64,000 nt of DNA from Catellatospora sp. TT07R-123 (GCF_018327705.1 NZ_BNEM01000002.1:310001-374000), one strand, 5' to 3'; positions 1 through 10,413 are shown, counted from the stretch's first letter. Numbers and translations are program-made. Notes: generated by a model from the sequence alone, not told the origin.

Positions 1-264
1 GGGATCCTGCTCGCCGCCGTGTTCACGGTGCTGGGGGTGCTGCCGGTCATCGTGCTGACCCAGCTCGGCATCATCGTCGGCATCGGCGTGCTGCTGGACA
101 CGCTGCTCGTACGCACGCTGGTCGTACCCGCCATCGCCATGCTGCTGGGGCACCGCTTCTGGTGGCCGTCCCGTCCGGAGCGGCAGCCGCACCCCGCCGC
201 CGAGGCACCCGGCGACCACCCGGCCGACCAGCAGCTCAACGCGGTGACTGTGACCGGCCGCTGA
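1..264 (+). CDS. MMPL family transporter, C-terminal end (5' truncated by window)
   Basis: The reading frame is open from base 1 to the TGA at 262-264. It encodes two hydrophobic segments rich in V, L, I and G (GIGVLLDTLLVRTLVVPAI) and then FWWPSRP and a hydrophilic Pro/Ala tail. This is the usual last transmembrane helix pair and tail of MMPL/RND-type lipid exporters of actinobacteria, which sit in the inner membrane and move lipids or hydrophobic molecules using proton motive force. Only about 87 residues are in the window, so substrate and start are unknown. A strong hairpin follows 20 bases after the stop. Confidence 0.8.
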   Translation, partial: GILLAAVFTVLGVLPVIVLTQLGIIVGIGVLLDTLLVRTLVVPAIAMLLGHRFWWPSRPERQPHPAAEAPGDHPADQQLNAVTVTGR

Positions 265-283
265 AGCCGGTCGGCTCAGCCGG

Positions 284-315
284 GGTGGCGCGGACGGATC
301 ACCGTCCGCGCCACC
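284..315 (+). terminator. Rho-independent-like terminator after MMPL gene
   Basis: A perfect 14-bp GC-rich inverted repeat (GGTGGCGCGGACGG, four-base loop ATCA, and its complement) starts 19 bases after the MMPL stop. No T-run follows, which is usual for actinomycete terminators. Confidence 0.75.
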
Positions 316-339
316 CTCTGCCCTCAGGCTGGAGCGGTG

Positions 340-381
340 CCCAACCGCAGGTCGCAGGTTCGATTCCTGCCGGGAGCACCA
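340..381 (+). other. tRNA-like 3' half (T-arm, acceptor strand, CCA)
   Basis: Bases 354-370 read as a T-arm (GCAGG stem, TTCGATT loop, CCTGC stem). They are followed by CGGGAGC, discriminator A and CCA ending at 381. No matching 5' acceptor strand (GCTCCCG) or D-arm is seen upstream, where the MMPL terminator lies instead. It is therefore a 3' fragment, not a working tRNA. Such fragments are typical attachment-site scars left by tRNA-targeting integrases. The isotype cannot be assigned. Confidence 0.5.
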
Positions 382-413
382 CGATAATCAGCGATTTCCC
401 ATAACCAGCCAGA

Positions 414-524
414 ATATTTGGCGGCAGCTTCACTCACGGTCCAGCGCGAGAGACGCAGGACGCGGCGAAGCGAGATGCGTCGCCAGTAGCTCTCGCGACG
501 GATTTACCGGCAGCCGCCAAATAT
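414..524. repeat. Nested inverted-repeat element, about 111 bp
   Basis: Outer arms ATATTTGGCGGC (414-425) and GCCGCCAAATAT (513-524) are perfect 12-bp complements. Inside them lie a second pair CGCGAGAG/CTCTCGCG and a third GACGCA/TGCGTC, all nested on one axis. The whole segment could fold as one long hairpin. It is AT-richer than the surroundings at its tips, has no ORF, and lies just after the tRNA-like fragment. It could be a MITE-like element, a structured RNA or a bidirectional terminator. The sequence does not decide between these. Confidence 0.5.
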
Positions 525-578
525 GCAACCTGGCACCGGCTGCCGCTCCGCCCCTGTAGCGGTTTCGCACATCGAGGC

Positions 579-902
579 TCAACGGACGCCGGAAATGCAT
601 CTGAAGTCGCTTCGAATGACACCGTGCTCCGCGGGTGAGACCCAGCAGCTAAACAGGCTGCCGATGAGGGCTGACTCGTCAATTCCCAGCTGTACTGCCA
701 AAATCGCGGCGTCCGTCCTGTAGATACGCGAGCGATCTTCAATTCCCTGGTACTCCGCGATGCCGCCGCGTTTGCCGAGCACAACGTAGTCCACCCTCTT
801 GCCAGGCCTGCCCGTAGCGGTGTCGTGCCCCATGCGGTCATGCGCGTCGTCTACGGGTAGGCCACAGACACCACATGGCGACACATCCTCAGAAGCGCTC
901 AT
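579..902 (-). CDS. Hypothetical protein with N-terminal CxxC motif
   Basis: This is a 107-residue protein that I do not recognise. It starts MSASEDVSPCGVCGLPVDDA, so residues 10-13 form a CxxC that, with the following Asp and His residues, could bind a metal. The rest is mixed alpha/beta with no membrane segment. The start is supported by a GGGGAGG ribosome-binding site just upstream. It lies in the eroded left region between two tRNA-like fragments, so it may be cargo of a lost integrative element. Codon use is less GC-biased than in the chromosomal genes further right. Confidence 0.55.
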   Translation of the reverse strand: MSASEDVSPCGVCGLPVDDAHDRMGHDTATGRPGKRVDYVVLGKRGGIAEYQGIEDRSRIYRTDAAILAVQLGIDESALIGSLFSCWVSPAEHGVIRSDFRCISGVR

Positions 903-1130
903 AAGGTCATCCCTCCCCGTAGGCGTTTCCGCTACCCAGACCGCCGCGACAGTTGCGAGACGCCGCGCCCGGGTCCACGCGACACCGTACAGCAGCTAAA
1001 TACGGCGACGTCGCCGTCTCAGGCTGACTCTGCCCGTTCGGCAATCGCACCTACAGTCTCCTACTCGACCACCGTCGACCATTCTGCGAGCAATCCGTAG
1101 GTTCAGGGTCGAGAGCTCAGTGAACAGATC

Positions 1131-1607
1131 TCAGCGGACGACGACAGCCCAGACCGGGAAGGCAGGGAGCGGAATGGCCTCGTCGTCATTGATCGAACGG
1201 GTGATCTCGGTCAGGTCATCGGACGGTACGTGGCCCGGATCGAGGTCAGCGGCAGCCAGGGCGACGACTTCGGCGGCGTCGCCGGTGACGCGGTACGTGC
1301 CGCTGAACGGCAACCGGCCTGGGGAAGCTGAGGTCAATGAGCACCTGAGTTGGCCTGCCTGTTCGTCGTACCAGGCGTAGAAGGTGCCCGGGTTCGGTTG
1401 GTCGGCCAGGCGCCGACGCAGCTCCCGCTGCACGACGTCCAGCGCCATCACGGTCGCCTCGACGTCGACCGGGCCGCATACCCCATACCGCCAGGTGTTC
1501 AGCCGGATCTCCCGCTCGAGCTCGTCGGGCCTCAGCGCTACCTCGGGGTCGTCAAGGTATGAGCGCACCATCTCGGCCAGCGTCTGGACCTGGGTGTCGT
1601 CAAGCAC
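1131..1607 (-). CDS. Hypothetical protein, 158 aa
   Basis: This is a soluble, acidic protein of 158 residues. The N-terminal half is helical and charged (residues 1-75, ending in a heptad-like RRRLADQP stretch). The C-terminal half is beta-rich and ends WAVVVR. There is no signal peptide or membrane segment and I recognise no domain. Third-position GC is strong, so it is probably a true gene. It stands alone on the minus strand, with the tRNA-like remnant and its hairpin upstream. Confidence 0.55.
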   Translation of the reverse strand: MLDDTQVQTLAEMVRSYLDDPEVALRPDELEREIRLNTWRYGVCGPVDVEATVMALDVVQRELRRRLADQPNPGTFYAWYDEQAGQLRCSLTSASPGRLPFSGTYRVTGDAAEVVALAAADLDPGHVPSDDLTEITRSINDDEAIPLPAFPVWAVVVR

Positions 1608-1712
1608 TGTCAGCTCCGTGCAACATCCGCGCGACGCCAGTCGGCGAGTCAGTGTTCCAGCGATCGATCACGGTAGGCCACAGGCAACCAACCAGCAAGC
1701 GAGATACTGCGA

Positions 1713-1736
1713 AGACCAGGCCAAACGACCTGGTCT
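1713..1736 (-). terminator. Hairpin downstream of tRNA-like remnant
   Basis: AGACCAGG (1713-1720) and CCTGGTCT (1729-1736) form an 8-bp stem with an 8-base loop. It begins 4 bases beyond the 3' end of the minus-strand tRNA-like remnant, the usual place for a tRNA terminator. Confidence 0.45.
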
Positions 1737-1740
1737 CGAC

Positions 1741-1784
1741 TGCGGTGCGGCAGGGTTCGAACCTGCGACCCTCTGCTTGCAAGC
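1741..1784 (-). other. tRNA-like 3' half, minus strand (anticodon-loop side to acceptor)
   Basis: Read on the minus strand, the segment gives an anticodon-loop-like CTTGCAA, the stem strand GCAGA, variable GGGTC, and a T-arm (GCAGG, TTCGAAC, CCTGC). It then runs into CGCACCGCA. The 5' half expected upstream (above 1784) is absent: the sequence there does not pair with the anticodon or acceptor strand. A hairpin follows. This looks like a tRNA whose 5' half was replaced by an insertion whose junction falls near the anticodon loop. If the loop reading is right the anticodon would be TGC (Ala), but this is uncertain. Confidence 0.45.
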
Positions 1785-1803
1785 CGGACGTTGTGGGTGG
1801 CGC

Positions 1804-2097
1804 ATGCGCACTATGGTGGCTCTCGTGATCGCCAGCTATGCCGCCGGACGTCAGGCCACCCCAACCGAAACTCTGTTGGCAGGCTTGTATTTCATTGCGT
1901 TCGGATGCCTAGGGATCTTGCTGGCGCTGAGGAAACGTCGAGATCCAGACGGGATGCGGAAGCGAGCTCGAACTCTGGGCGGACGGCTGATTGCGCAACA
2001 GTCGTGGCGGTCGAACATGATCGGCGGCATATTCTTCGCATTGGTCGGATTGATAGCGACAGTCGTAGGTCTCACGGATTTGGTGAAAGCGGGCTGA
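1804..2097 (+). CDS. Small two-helix membrane protein, hypothetical
   Basis: This 97-residue protein has two predicted transmembrane segments, near residues 20-42 (TLLAGLYFIAFGCLGILLAL) and 72-93 (IGGIFFALVGLIATVVGL). They are separated by a basic loop (RKRRDPDGMRKRARTLGGR), so both ends are likely outside and the loop cytoplasmic. I do not recognise the family. The ATG at 1804 is chosen because residues before it in the same frame run back through the tRNA-like remnant. GC is lower than in most genes of the window, consistent with acquired DNA. Confidence 0.5.
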   Translation: MRTMVALVIASYAAGRQATPTETLLAGLYFIAFGCLGILLALRKRRDPDGMRKRARTLGGRLIAQQSWRSNMIGGIFFALVGLIATVVGLTDLVKAG

Positions 2098-2296
2098 ATC
2101 CTGTTCGGCGAGGGTTGCCGTGCACACAGCAGTGATGAACCGCAGCGGCCTTGACCTCGCACACGCCCGTTGGCGCCACTACGTGTACAGCCCACCTCGC
2201 ACGTGGGCTTCAACGACCGTGACGCGGCAACTCGGAAGATTTGGGGGCCGGTCAGGCAGGTTGGTCCCCGGCAAGGAGAAGTGCCACCATCTGCGC

Positions 2297-2638
2297 ATGG
2301 ATGCGCCCGGCGAGCTCAGTCATGAGGAGAGCTGCCTGCTGCTGAACGCCGGTGAGCACGACTTGTTGCCCGGCGTCTTGCACGACTGGCGCACTGATCA
2401 ACAGCCCGAGGAGCAACTGTCGCACCTACCCCTGCTTGCGGACGCGCTGCTCGGACTCGTCGACCGAGGGGTCGTTGAGGTCCGCCGACTCTCGCCCGAT
2501 CTGGCTGCGGCTGGCAGTTACGAGGTGCTGGACCGAGAGGATCTGGCCGAGGTGCTGGCCGATCCGGCAACCTGGCAGTACACGGACCGCGGCTGGAGCC
2601 ATCGAGATGAAGGTGTCTGCATCGTGCGGACCAGATAG
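2297..2638 (+). CDS. Hypothetical protein, 113 aa
   Basis: This is a small acidic soluble protein beginning MDAPGELSHEESCLLLNAGE and ending EGVCIVRTR. It is mainly helical, with a wHTH-like pattern in the middle (LLGLVDRGVVEVRRLSP) that resembles small actinomycete proteins of unknown function. An AAGGAG lies about 18 bases before the ATG, which is rather far. A longer frame back to 2120 exists but its extra residues look non-coding. No neighbour clearly shares an operon. Confidence 0.5.
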   Translation: MDAPGELSHEESCLLLNAGEHDLLPGVLHDWRTDQQPEEQLSHLPLLADALLGLVDRGVVEVRRLSPDLAAAGSYEVLDREDLAEVLADPATWQYTDRGWSHRDEGVCIVRTR

Positions 2639-2692
2639 GTTGGCCGATTTCAGGCGGTCCAGCGGTGGCGCTGCGGAACATGCACGAAATGA

Positions 2693-5029
<2,337 letters not shown>

Positions 5030-5030
<1 letters not shown>

Positions 5031-5767
5031 CCGGTATCTCCCAGTGGCGGAAGCGCTGGGGGCTCATCGCCCACCGGCCGATCGTTTTCGCGCTCGTGGT
5101 CGACGGCGACGTCCTGCCGGCCAAGCCCTGGCAGGCCTCGGCCGACGGTGCCGCCTGCCACGTCGAGCTGATCGTGGGGCACACCCGGGACGAGCACCGG
5201 CTGTTCAGCCTGATCGACGGTGTGCTCGGACAGGTCACGCCCGAGCAGGCCGAGGCCGTGCTGCGGCTGCTCGCCCCCGGCCCCGACGGCGCCCGCCGAT
5301 ACCGGCGGGCCTTCCCCGACGCCACCGACGAGGCACTGTACGAGCTGGTCCACGGCGACTGGCTGTTCCGCATGCCGAGCCTCCACCTCGCCGACACGCA
5401 GCTCGCCGGTGGCGGCCGAGTCCACCTCTACGAGCTGACCTGGTCCGCGCCGGGGCTCGGTGGCGGCCTCGGCGCCTGCCACGGCCTGGACGTGCCGCTC
5501 GCCTTCGGGAACCTGAGCGGCGGGCAGTCGACCACGCTGATCGGCGATCCGCCCGCCCCGGCCGCGTACGAGCTGTCCGCGCAGATCCGGGAGGCGTGGA
5601 CGGCGTTCGCCGCGCACGGCGACCCCGGCTGGGCTTCGTACGACGTCGAGCGCCGCCGTACGAAGCTGTTCGACTCGCCGTCCACCGTCGACGCCTACCC
5701 GGAAGAGGCCTCGCGGCTGCTGTGGCAGGACTTCAGGTTCGCAGCGCTGCCGCTGCATGCGCGATAG
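5030..5767 (+). pseudogene. Type-B carboxylesterase, 3' part
   Basis: This frame continues the esterase begun at 2848. It has SQWRKRWGLIAHRP, then VVDGDVLPAKPW, LIVGHTRDEHRLF with the acidic triad region, a helical lid section, and LGACHGLDVPLAFGN containing the catalytic histidine. It ends in LWQDFRFAALPLHAR. This part has no frameshift, so most decay lies in the 5' half. Without the nucleophile domain it cannot work alone. Long antisense ORFs over this stretch are shadows caused by high GC. Confidence 0.8.
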
Positions 5768-5809
5768 CACGCAGCGGCAGTACCACCCGGGTGCGCTGCA
5801 TCCGCCGGG

Positions 5810-7696
5810 TCAGGGCCGGACCGCGAACACCTCGGTCGGGTGCAGCATCGGCTGGGCGATCAGCAGGCTCCCGTCCGGGTTGACCGCCATGGTCCAGATC
5901 CCGGCCGGCAGCGGCATCGGCCAGTTGCTCGTGCCGAGCCGGCCGCGCCAGATCGGGATGCGGCGGGCATGCGCGCACGTGGCATCGGGGCAGACGAGCA
6001 GGGTGGCCTGGATCTCGTCGGACGGCGTGCCGACCTGAAGCCAGAGACCGTCGTGCGGGCGCGGTCCGACGACGATCGCGTAGACGCCGCCTTGCGGCCG
6101 CGCGACCGTCGCGACGGGAACATCCACACCGCACGTGCTCCGCAGGCAGCCGAGCATGGCATCGAACTGGAGCGCGGCGAGCTCCTCGACGTCACCGGGC
6201 GCGAGCTCGGCGACGCCGGCGTGCCCGCAGTCCGCGGTGTCGCACCTGGCGACCCACATGGTGGCGAGGGGAACGGCCGACGCCGTTTCGAACCACGTTC
6301 CGACAGTCGGCGACGTGCTCCGGCCCTCGCCGCTGACCGGCCGGAACGCCACGATCGGGCGCTGCGCGTGGTCCAGCCCCACGGCGATCATCTGCTGCCG
6401 CCAGCCGTCGGCGGGTTTCATGCTGGCGGACACCACCCCGAGCTTCGTCGTACGCGCGTCGGCGCACAGGACGTCGCGGCAGTGGATCAGACCGAGCTCG
6501 ACCTGGGTGGCCTCCTCGCGCGAACCGAGGGGTGTCGCGGTCGCGATCAGGAGCTCTCCGTCCACCGACAGCGCGACCGCCTCGGCCGCCGAATGCGAGA
6601 GCGTCTCGTACATGCCCGTCGTATGCCGGCAGTGGCGCTGCGCGTCGCAGTACGCGAGCACGTCCCGGCCCAGCGCGAACACCGATCCGTCCGGGGCGAC
6701 TGCGGCCGAGCCGGACGGGTGGTACATCAGGATCCCCAGAGCGGTGTTCGTGAAGCTGCTGCACAGCTCGTCGAGGCAGTCCTGGATGCCGCCCTGCCCG
6801 ATGAGCATGGGATGGCGGCCGGCGGGCCAGGCCATCGCGATCCGTGCGGTGAGGTCCGGGCCCGTGAGCGTCGAGACCTCCGGCAACCGGTGCGCCCGGA
6901 CCGAACCCGCCGCGAGCAGCGTGGACAGTGCGAGTAGGCCGCCTGCGGCGGTCACCAGGCGCCGCGACGCGGTGGCCCAGCCCGGCGCGGCAGCGTCAGC
7001 GGCGTCGGGCGCGGGCAGGCGGTTGCGGTAAGCCGCGTGCAGCGCCCCTGCCTGTATGGCGGCGACGCCGACGAAGGCGAGGTCTGTCGCGAGCCAGTGC
7101 AGGGTCCCGAGCCCGAAGGTCGACGGCCGGGTCGCCTCGGCTGCCCACGCCGCCGCGAACGCGGGTGCGACCACGCCGAACGCCACCATCGCAGCCGTTG
7201 GCAGGGCACGTCCGCGGACCAGCCGGGAGGCGCCGGAGAACGCGGACAGACCGCGGTCGTCGGTCGTGACGGCGACGACACCGGCGACCGACAGGCGGGC
7301 GACGACGGGGATGAGCACGACGAGCACGATCGCGGCGACCACTCCGACGGCGACGGCACCGCCGGGAATCGCCGTGCCGAGGGCGAGGAAGCCCGCGGCG
7401 AACGACAGCACACTGCCCACCAGGGCTGTCACCGCCACCGGCAGTGCCCGCCAGGCCTGTCGCAGCGGATCGGGGCGGCATCCCAGGACGGCGACCGCGG
7501 CCAGGACGGCCCAGGTCCACCAGACGGCGGTGAGGCAGGTCAGGATCGCGTCGTCCCCGCCGAACACCAGGGTCGCGTTCACCACCCGCAGCTGGTCGTC
7601 GGCCGCGAGGTGCCAGACCGTCCGCACCACGAACAGCGGCACCAGCCACAGCGCGAGCAGGGTGTACAGACGGGGGCCGGAAGGGCGCATCGGCAC
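5810..7696 (-). CDS. Large membrane protein with C-terminal extracytoplasmic repeat domain
   Basis: This 628-residue protein has about eight hydrophobic segments in its first 290 residues (for example LYTLLALWLVPLFVV and WAVLAAVAVLGC). The soluble C-terminal part of about 330 residues has repeated DGSVFALGRDVLA, DGELLIATATP and DGSLLIAQPM units typical of beta-propeller-like blades. Several Cys pairs (CDAQRHC, CRDVLCADA, CDTADCG, CPDATCAHA) suggest disulfides outside the cell. I do not know its function. Similar membrane-plus-propeller proteins occur in actinomycetes without assigned roles. Start is GTG 7696, with an ATG two codons later. Confidence 0.7.
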   Translation of the reverse strand: MPMRPSGPRLYTLLALWLVPLFVVRTVWHLAADDQLRVVNATLVFGGDDAILTCLTAVWWTWAVLAAVAVLGCRPDPLRQAWRALPVAVTALVGSVLSFAAGFLALGTAIPGGAVAVGVVAAIVLVVLIPVVARLSVAGVVAVTTDDRGLSAFSGASRLVRGRALPTAAMVAFGVVAPAFAAAWAAEATRPSTFGLGTLHWLATDLAFVGVAAIQAGALHAAYRNRLPAPDAADAAAPGWATASRRLVTAAGGLLALSTLLAAGSVRAHRLPEVSTLTGPDLTARIAMAWPAGRHPMLIGQGGIQDCLDELCSSFTNTALGILMYHPSGSAAVAPDGSVFALGRDVLAYCDAQRHCRHTTGMYETLSHSAAEAVALSVDGELLIATATPLGSREEATQVELGLIHCRDVLCADARTTKLGVVSASMKPADGWRQQMIAVGLDHAQRPIVAFRPVSGEGRSTSPTVGTWFETASAVPLATMWVARCDTADCGHAGVAELAPGDVEELAALQFDAMLGCLRSTCGVDVPVATVARPQGGVYAIVVGPRPHDGLWLQVGTPSDEIQATLLVCPDATCAHARRIPIWRGRLGTSNWPMPLPAGIWTMAVNPDGSLLIAQPMLHPTEVFAVRP

Positions 7697-7834
7697 AAGG
7701 TAGCGAAGGCGGTCCAGGATCGCCGGCCCGTCAGGCGCCGGGTGGCGGCGGGCGGCCTTCCTGGCACGGCCGGGGAGCTCTGCGTGAGCGATGCCACCGC
7801 GCCGGGGCTGGGGTTCGTCCTCAGCTGGTGGCTA

Positions 7835-8040
7835 TGCTCGGGCCGGCGCTGGTTCACCTGCCGGGATACGTGCGGCAGGTGTCGTAAGAGGGAACCCGGT
7901 GGGAATCCGGGGCTGCCCCGCAGCGGTGAGCGGGAACGACCGCCGTCAACAGAGCACTGGGCTGCGGCCTGGGAAGCGACGGCCAGTAGGTGACCGGAGA
8001 CATCCGGTCGGGTCCGCGAGTCCGAAGACCTGCCCGCGCC
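7835..8040 (+). promoter_or_regulatory. Cobalamin (B12) riboswitch
   Basis: The conserved core elements appear in order: AAGAGGGAACCCGGTGGGAA (7886-7905), CTGCCCCGCAGCGG, the GCACTGG...CTGGGAAGC...CCAGTAG stem (P6 region), then GTGACCGG and the B12 box GCGAGTCCGAAGACCTGCC (8016-8034). GGCAGGT at 7874-7880 can pair with ACCTGCC at 8028-8034 to close the element. It can alternatively pair with CACCTGCC at 7856-7863. A GCGCACAC/GTGTGCGC hairpin at 8041-8059 lies directly after the box and may be the expression platform. The first gene downstream is an acyl-CoA thioesterase, an unusual target. Confidence 0.9.
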
Positions 8041-8161
8041 GCGCACACGCCGTGTGCGCTGCCGCCGGCCTCGCGGGTGGGTCAGGAGCGGGGTGGTGTG
8101 CTGCCCTGCGCCCGGACATCAGTGTGGTCGAGCGGTGTGCTTTCGAGGGAAGGACGCACGA

Positions 8162-8683
8162 GTGCCGACCACCGCATCATCGCCGACGCTTGCCGGGCGA
8201 TCCCCGGCCGTCTCCGAGCTGACCCTGTCGCAGATCATGGACCAGCATCACACCAACCTGATGGGTACCGTCCACGGCGGACGGATTCTCAACCTCGTCG
8301 ACTCCGTGGCGGGAGTCGTGGCCGCCCGCCACTCCGACGGACCGGCGGTCACCGCCGCCATCGACGAGACCGCGTTCCTGGAGGCCGTACGCGTCGGCGA
8401 CGTCGTCCACGTCCATGCCCGGATCACCTGGGCCGGACGCTCCTCGATGGAAGTCGCCGTCACCGTCACCGCCGACCGCTGGGACCGGTCCGTGCCAGCG
8501 ACCCCGGTGGCCACCGCCCACCTGGTCATGGTCGCCGTCGACGAACTCGGCCAGCCGCGGCCGGTCCCGCCGCTGATACCCCAGACCACCGAGGACCAGC
8601 GCCGGTACGAACTCGCGCAGATCCGCCGGGAACATCGGCTGGCCCTGCGACGGGCGCTGGGCGCGCACCCGGGCGGGCTGTGA
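8162..8683 (+). CDS. Acyl-CoA thioesterase, hotdog fold (YciA/ACOT type)
   Basis: This is a 173-residue single hotdog-domain thioesterase that hydrolyses acyl-CoA to free acid and CoA in the cytoplasm. The typical MDQHHTNLMGTVHGGRILNLVD stretch (residues 23-44) carries the N/D and HGG active-site region. TAAIDETAFLEAVRVGDVVHVHA and the strand AHLVMVAVDELG follow. GTG 8162 is chosen because GAGGGAAGG lies 8 bases upstream; a longer frame to 8054 runs into the riboswitch region. It is the first gene after the B12 riboswitch and overlaps the LysE gene by one base. A link to methylmalonyl-CoA or propionyl-CoA metabolism would explain B12 control, but this is inference. Confidence 0.85.
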   Translation: MPTTASSPTLAGRSPAVSELTLSQIMDQHHTNLMGTVHGGRILNLVDSVAGVVAARHSDGPAVTAAIDETAFLEAVRVGDVVHVHARITWAGRSSMEVAVTVTADRWDRSVPATPVATAHLVMVAVDELGQPRPVPPLIPQTTEDQRRYELAQIRREHRLALRRALGAHPGGL

Positions 8684-9300
8684 TGGGACACCTGCCCCTG
8701 CACGTCATTGCCGGCTACCTGGCGGCGATCAGCCTGCTGATGCTCACTCCCGGCCCTGACATGATGTTCGTCATCGCCAACGGCGCCCGCTACGGCTCGC
8801 GTGCCGGCATCGCCGCGGCCTGCGGGGTCGCCGCAGGTGAGGCCGTCCACGTCGCGGCGGTCGTGGCAGGTCTGGCCGGGCTGATCGCGGACTCGCCGGT
8901 CGTGTTCGGCGCCATCCGCTACCTCGGCGCCGCGTACCTGATCGCGCTCGGTCTGCACGCGCTGCTGCGTACCCACGGCACCGGCGGCGGCCCGCAGCTG
9001 AAACGACCCGGACTGCCCGCCGCGTTCGGCCGCGGCATGGTCACCAACCTGCTGAACCCGAAGATGATCCTGTTCAGCCTCGCATTCCTGCCCCAGTTCG
9101 CCGACCCGGGCCGGGGGCACCTCACCACCCAGCTGATCACCCTGGGCGGTCTGTTCATCGCCGTCCAGCTGATCGTCGACGTCAGCCTCGGTGCGGGCGC
9201 CGGACGGCTCGCGGGGCGCCTCGACACGTGGCAGCGACGCATGCAGCGCGGCTGTGCGGCGGTGTTCATCGGGCTGGGGGTCAAGCTCGCGCTGAGCTGA
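8683..9300 (+). CDS. LysE/RhtB family amino-acid exporter
   Basis: This 205-residue inner-membrane protein has about six hydrophobic segments. It carries the LysE-family signature near its start (LLMLTPGPDMMFVIANGARYGSRAG) and the conserved FGRGMVTNLLNPKMILFSLAFLPQF in the middle. Family members export amino acids or related small metabolites. The ATG lies inside the TGATG overlap with the thioesterase stop, so the two are translationally coupled and likely share B12-riboswitch control. The substrate is unknown. Confidence 0.85.
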   Translation: MGHLPLHVIAGYLAAISLLMLTPGPDMMFVIANGARYGSRAGIAAACGVAAGEAVHVAAVVAGLAGLIADSPVVFGAIRYLGAAYLIALGLHALLRTHGTGGGPQLKRPGLPAAFGRGMVTNLLNPKMILFSLAFLPQFADPGRGHLTTQLITLGGLFIAVQLIVDVSLGAGAGRLAGRLDTWQRRMQRGCAAVFIGLGVKLALS

Positions 9301-9390
9301 ACCGCGGTCGGCGGTGCCCCGGGGCCGGTGCGCACCCGCTGACCCTGCCGAGCCCCTGTCCGGCTCGCAGTCCCGCGCTGTCCGCCCCGG

Positions 9391-9466
9391 TTTTCAATAG
9401 ACGCTGGCCTATCTAGAAGACAGATCTTGGAAAATCGTCCTCCAGATAGGCCAGCGTCTATGAAAA
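9391..9466. repeat. Long palindromic element, 76 bp
   Basis: TTTTC-A-ATAGACGCTGGCCTATCT (9391-9414) is matched by AGATAGGCCAGCGTCTAT followed by GAAAA (9444-9466). This is a 23-bp inverted repeat with one bulged base and a 29-base spacer. It sits between the LysE and YcnI genes, both on the plus strand. It could end the LysE transcript, but arms this long and AT-bounded also resemble a MITE or the ends of a small transposon. Confidence 0.6.
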
Positions 9467-9558
9467 ACGGGTCGCGTCGCCGGGAACTGGAGCGCCTGAC
9501 GCGACGACTACCGAACGTCGGTGGGCCGGTCTGCCGATCTGGTGAGAAGAGGAACGTC

Positions 9559-10239
9559 ATGCTTGGTCGGGTTCTGGGCCGGGTCGCCGTGGTAGCCGCC
9601 GCGGGAGCCGTGGCGGTGGCGGTCATGGCGTTGCCCGCCTCCGCGCATACCGAGATCGAGCTGAAACCGGCCCAGGCCGGTGCGACGAACGCGACCCTGA
9701 AGGTCAACGCCGAGGCGGAAAGCGACGCTGCCGGTATCAAGAGTGTCCAGATGGTGCTGCCCGAAGGCATCACCCCGGCCGAGGTCACCCTGGCGTCCGG
9801 CCCTGCGGGCTGGGCACTGAAGCCCACCGGCGACGGATTCACCGTGGCGGGTCCGGCGCTGAGGACCGGGACCGACGCCGCGTTCACCGTGACGCTCGCA
9901 CAGTTGCCCGCGGCCGCGACGGTGCTGGTGTTCAAGACACTGGTCACCTACGGCAACGGCGACGTCGACCGCTGGATCGGCGCGGCCTCCGACAGCAACC
10001 CGGCCCCGTTCGTCAGCCTCAAGCCCGCAGCCGCCAGTCCGTCGGCAGTGCCGAGCGCGTCGGCGCTCGCGCCGACGGGCTCTGCGGCCGCCAGCCCGCA
10101 GGTCTCGGCCAGTGCCGCCGCCGACAGCGCCTCCCCGTCGAACACGGGCTGGATCGCCACAGCCGTCGTCGTGGCCCTGCTGGTCGCGGGAGCAGCCGTG
10201 TGGCTGGTCCGGCGCGGACGTTCGGGCACCGCGTCCTGA
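9559..10239 (+). CDS. YcnI-like DUF1775 copper-associated surface protein
   Basis: This 226-residue secreted and anchored protein has a signal peptide (VAVVAAAGAVAVAVMALPASAHT) cleaved so that His becomes the first mature residue, as in copper-binding YcnI proteins. The DUF1775 beta-sandwich runs over residues 33-155, including the conserved GWALKPTGDGFTV and Trp in VDRWIG. An Ala/Ser/Pro linker, one transmembrane helix (IATAVVVALLVAGAAVWLV) and basic RRGRSG follow. Start ATG 9559 has GAGGA 7 bases upstream. It is followed by a PepSY membrane protein instead of the usual CopCD partner. Confidence 0.85.
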   Translation: MLGRVLGRVAVVAAAGAVAVAVMALPASAHTEIELKPAQAGATNATLKVNAEAESDAAGIKSVQMVLPEGITPAEVTLASGPAGWALKPTGDGFTVAGPALRTGTDAAFTVTLAQLPAAATVLVFKTLVTYGNGDVDRWIGAASDSNPAPFVSLKPAAASPSAVPSASALAPTGSAAASPQVSASAAADSASPSNTGWIATAVVVALLVAGAAVWLVRRGRSGTAS

Positions 10240-10413
10240 GAGAGCGATGCCCGCGAGCGGCGGTCCGATGCGGGGCCGCCGCCTGGCACGCCCGGATGCC
10301 GGCAGGACGTCGAATCAGACCTCCCACAACGTTCAGGAACTTCCACGCACTTCGTGACGACTAGGTGGCAACTGTCCGGGCGACTGCTCGGTCCCGCCTC
10401 CCAGGAGCACTCC

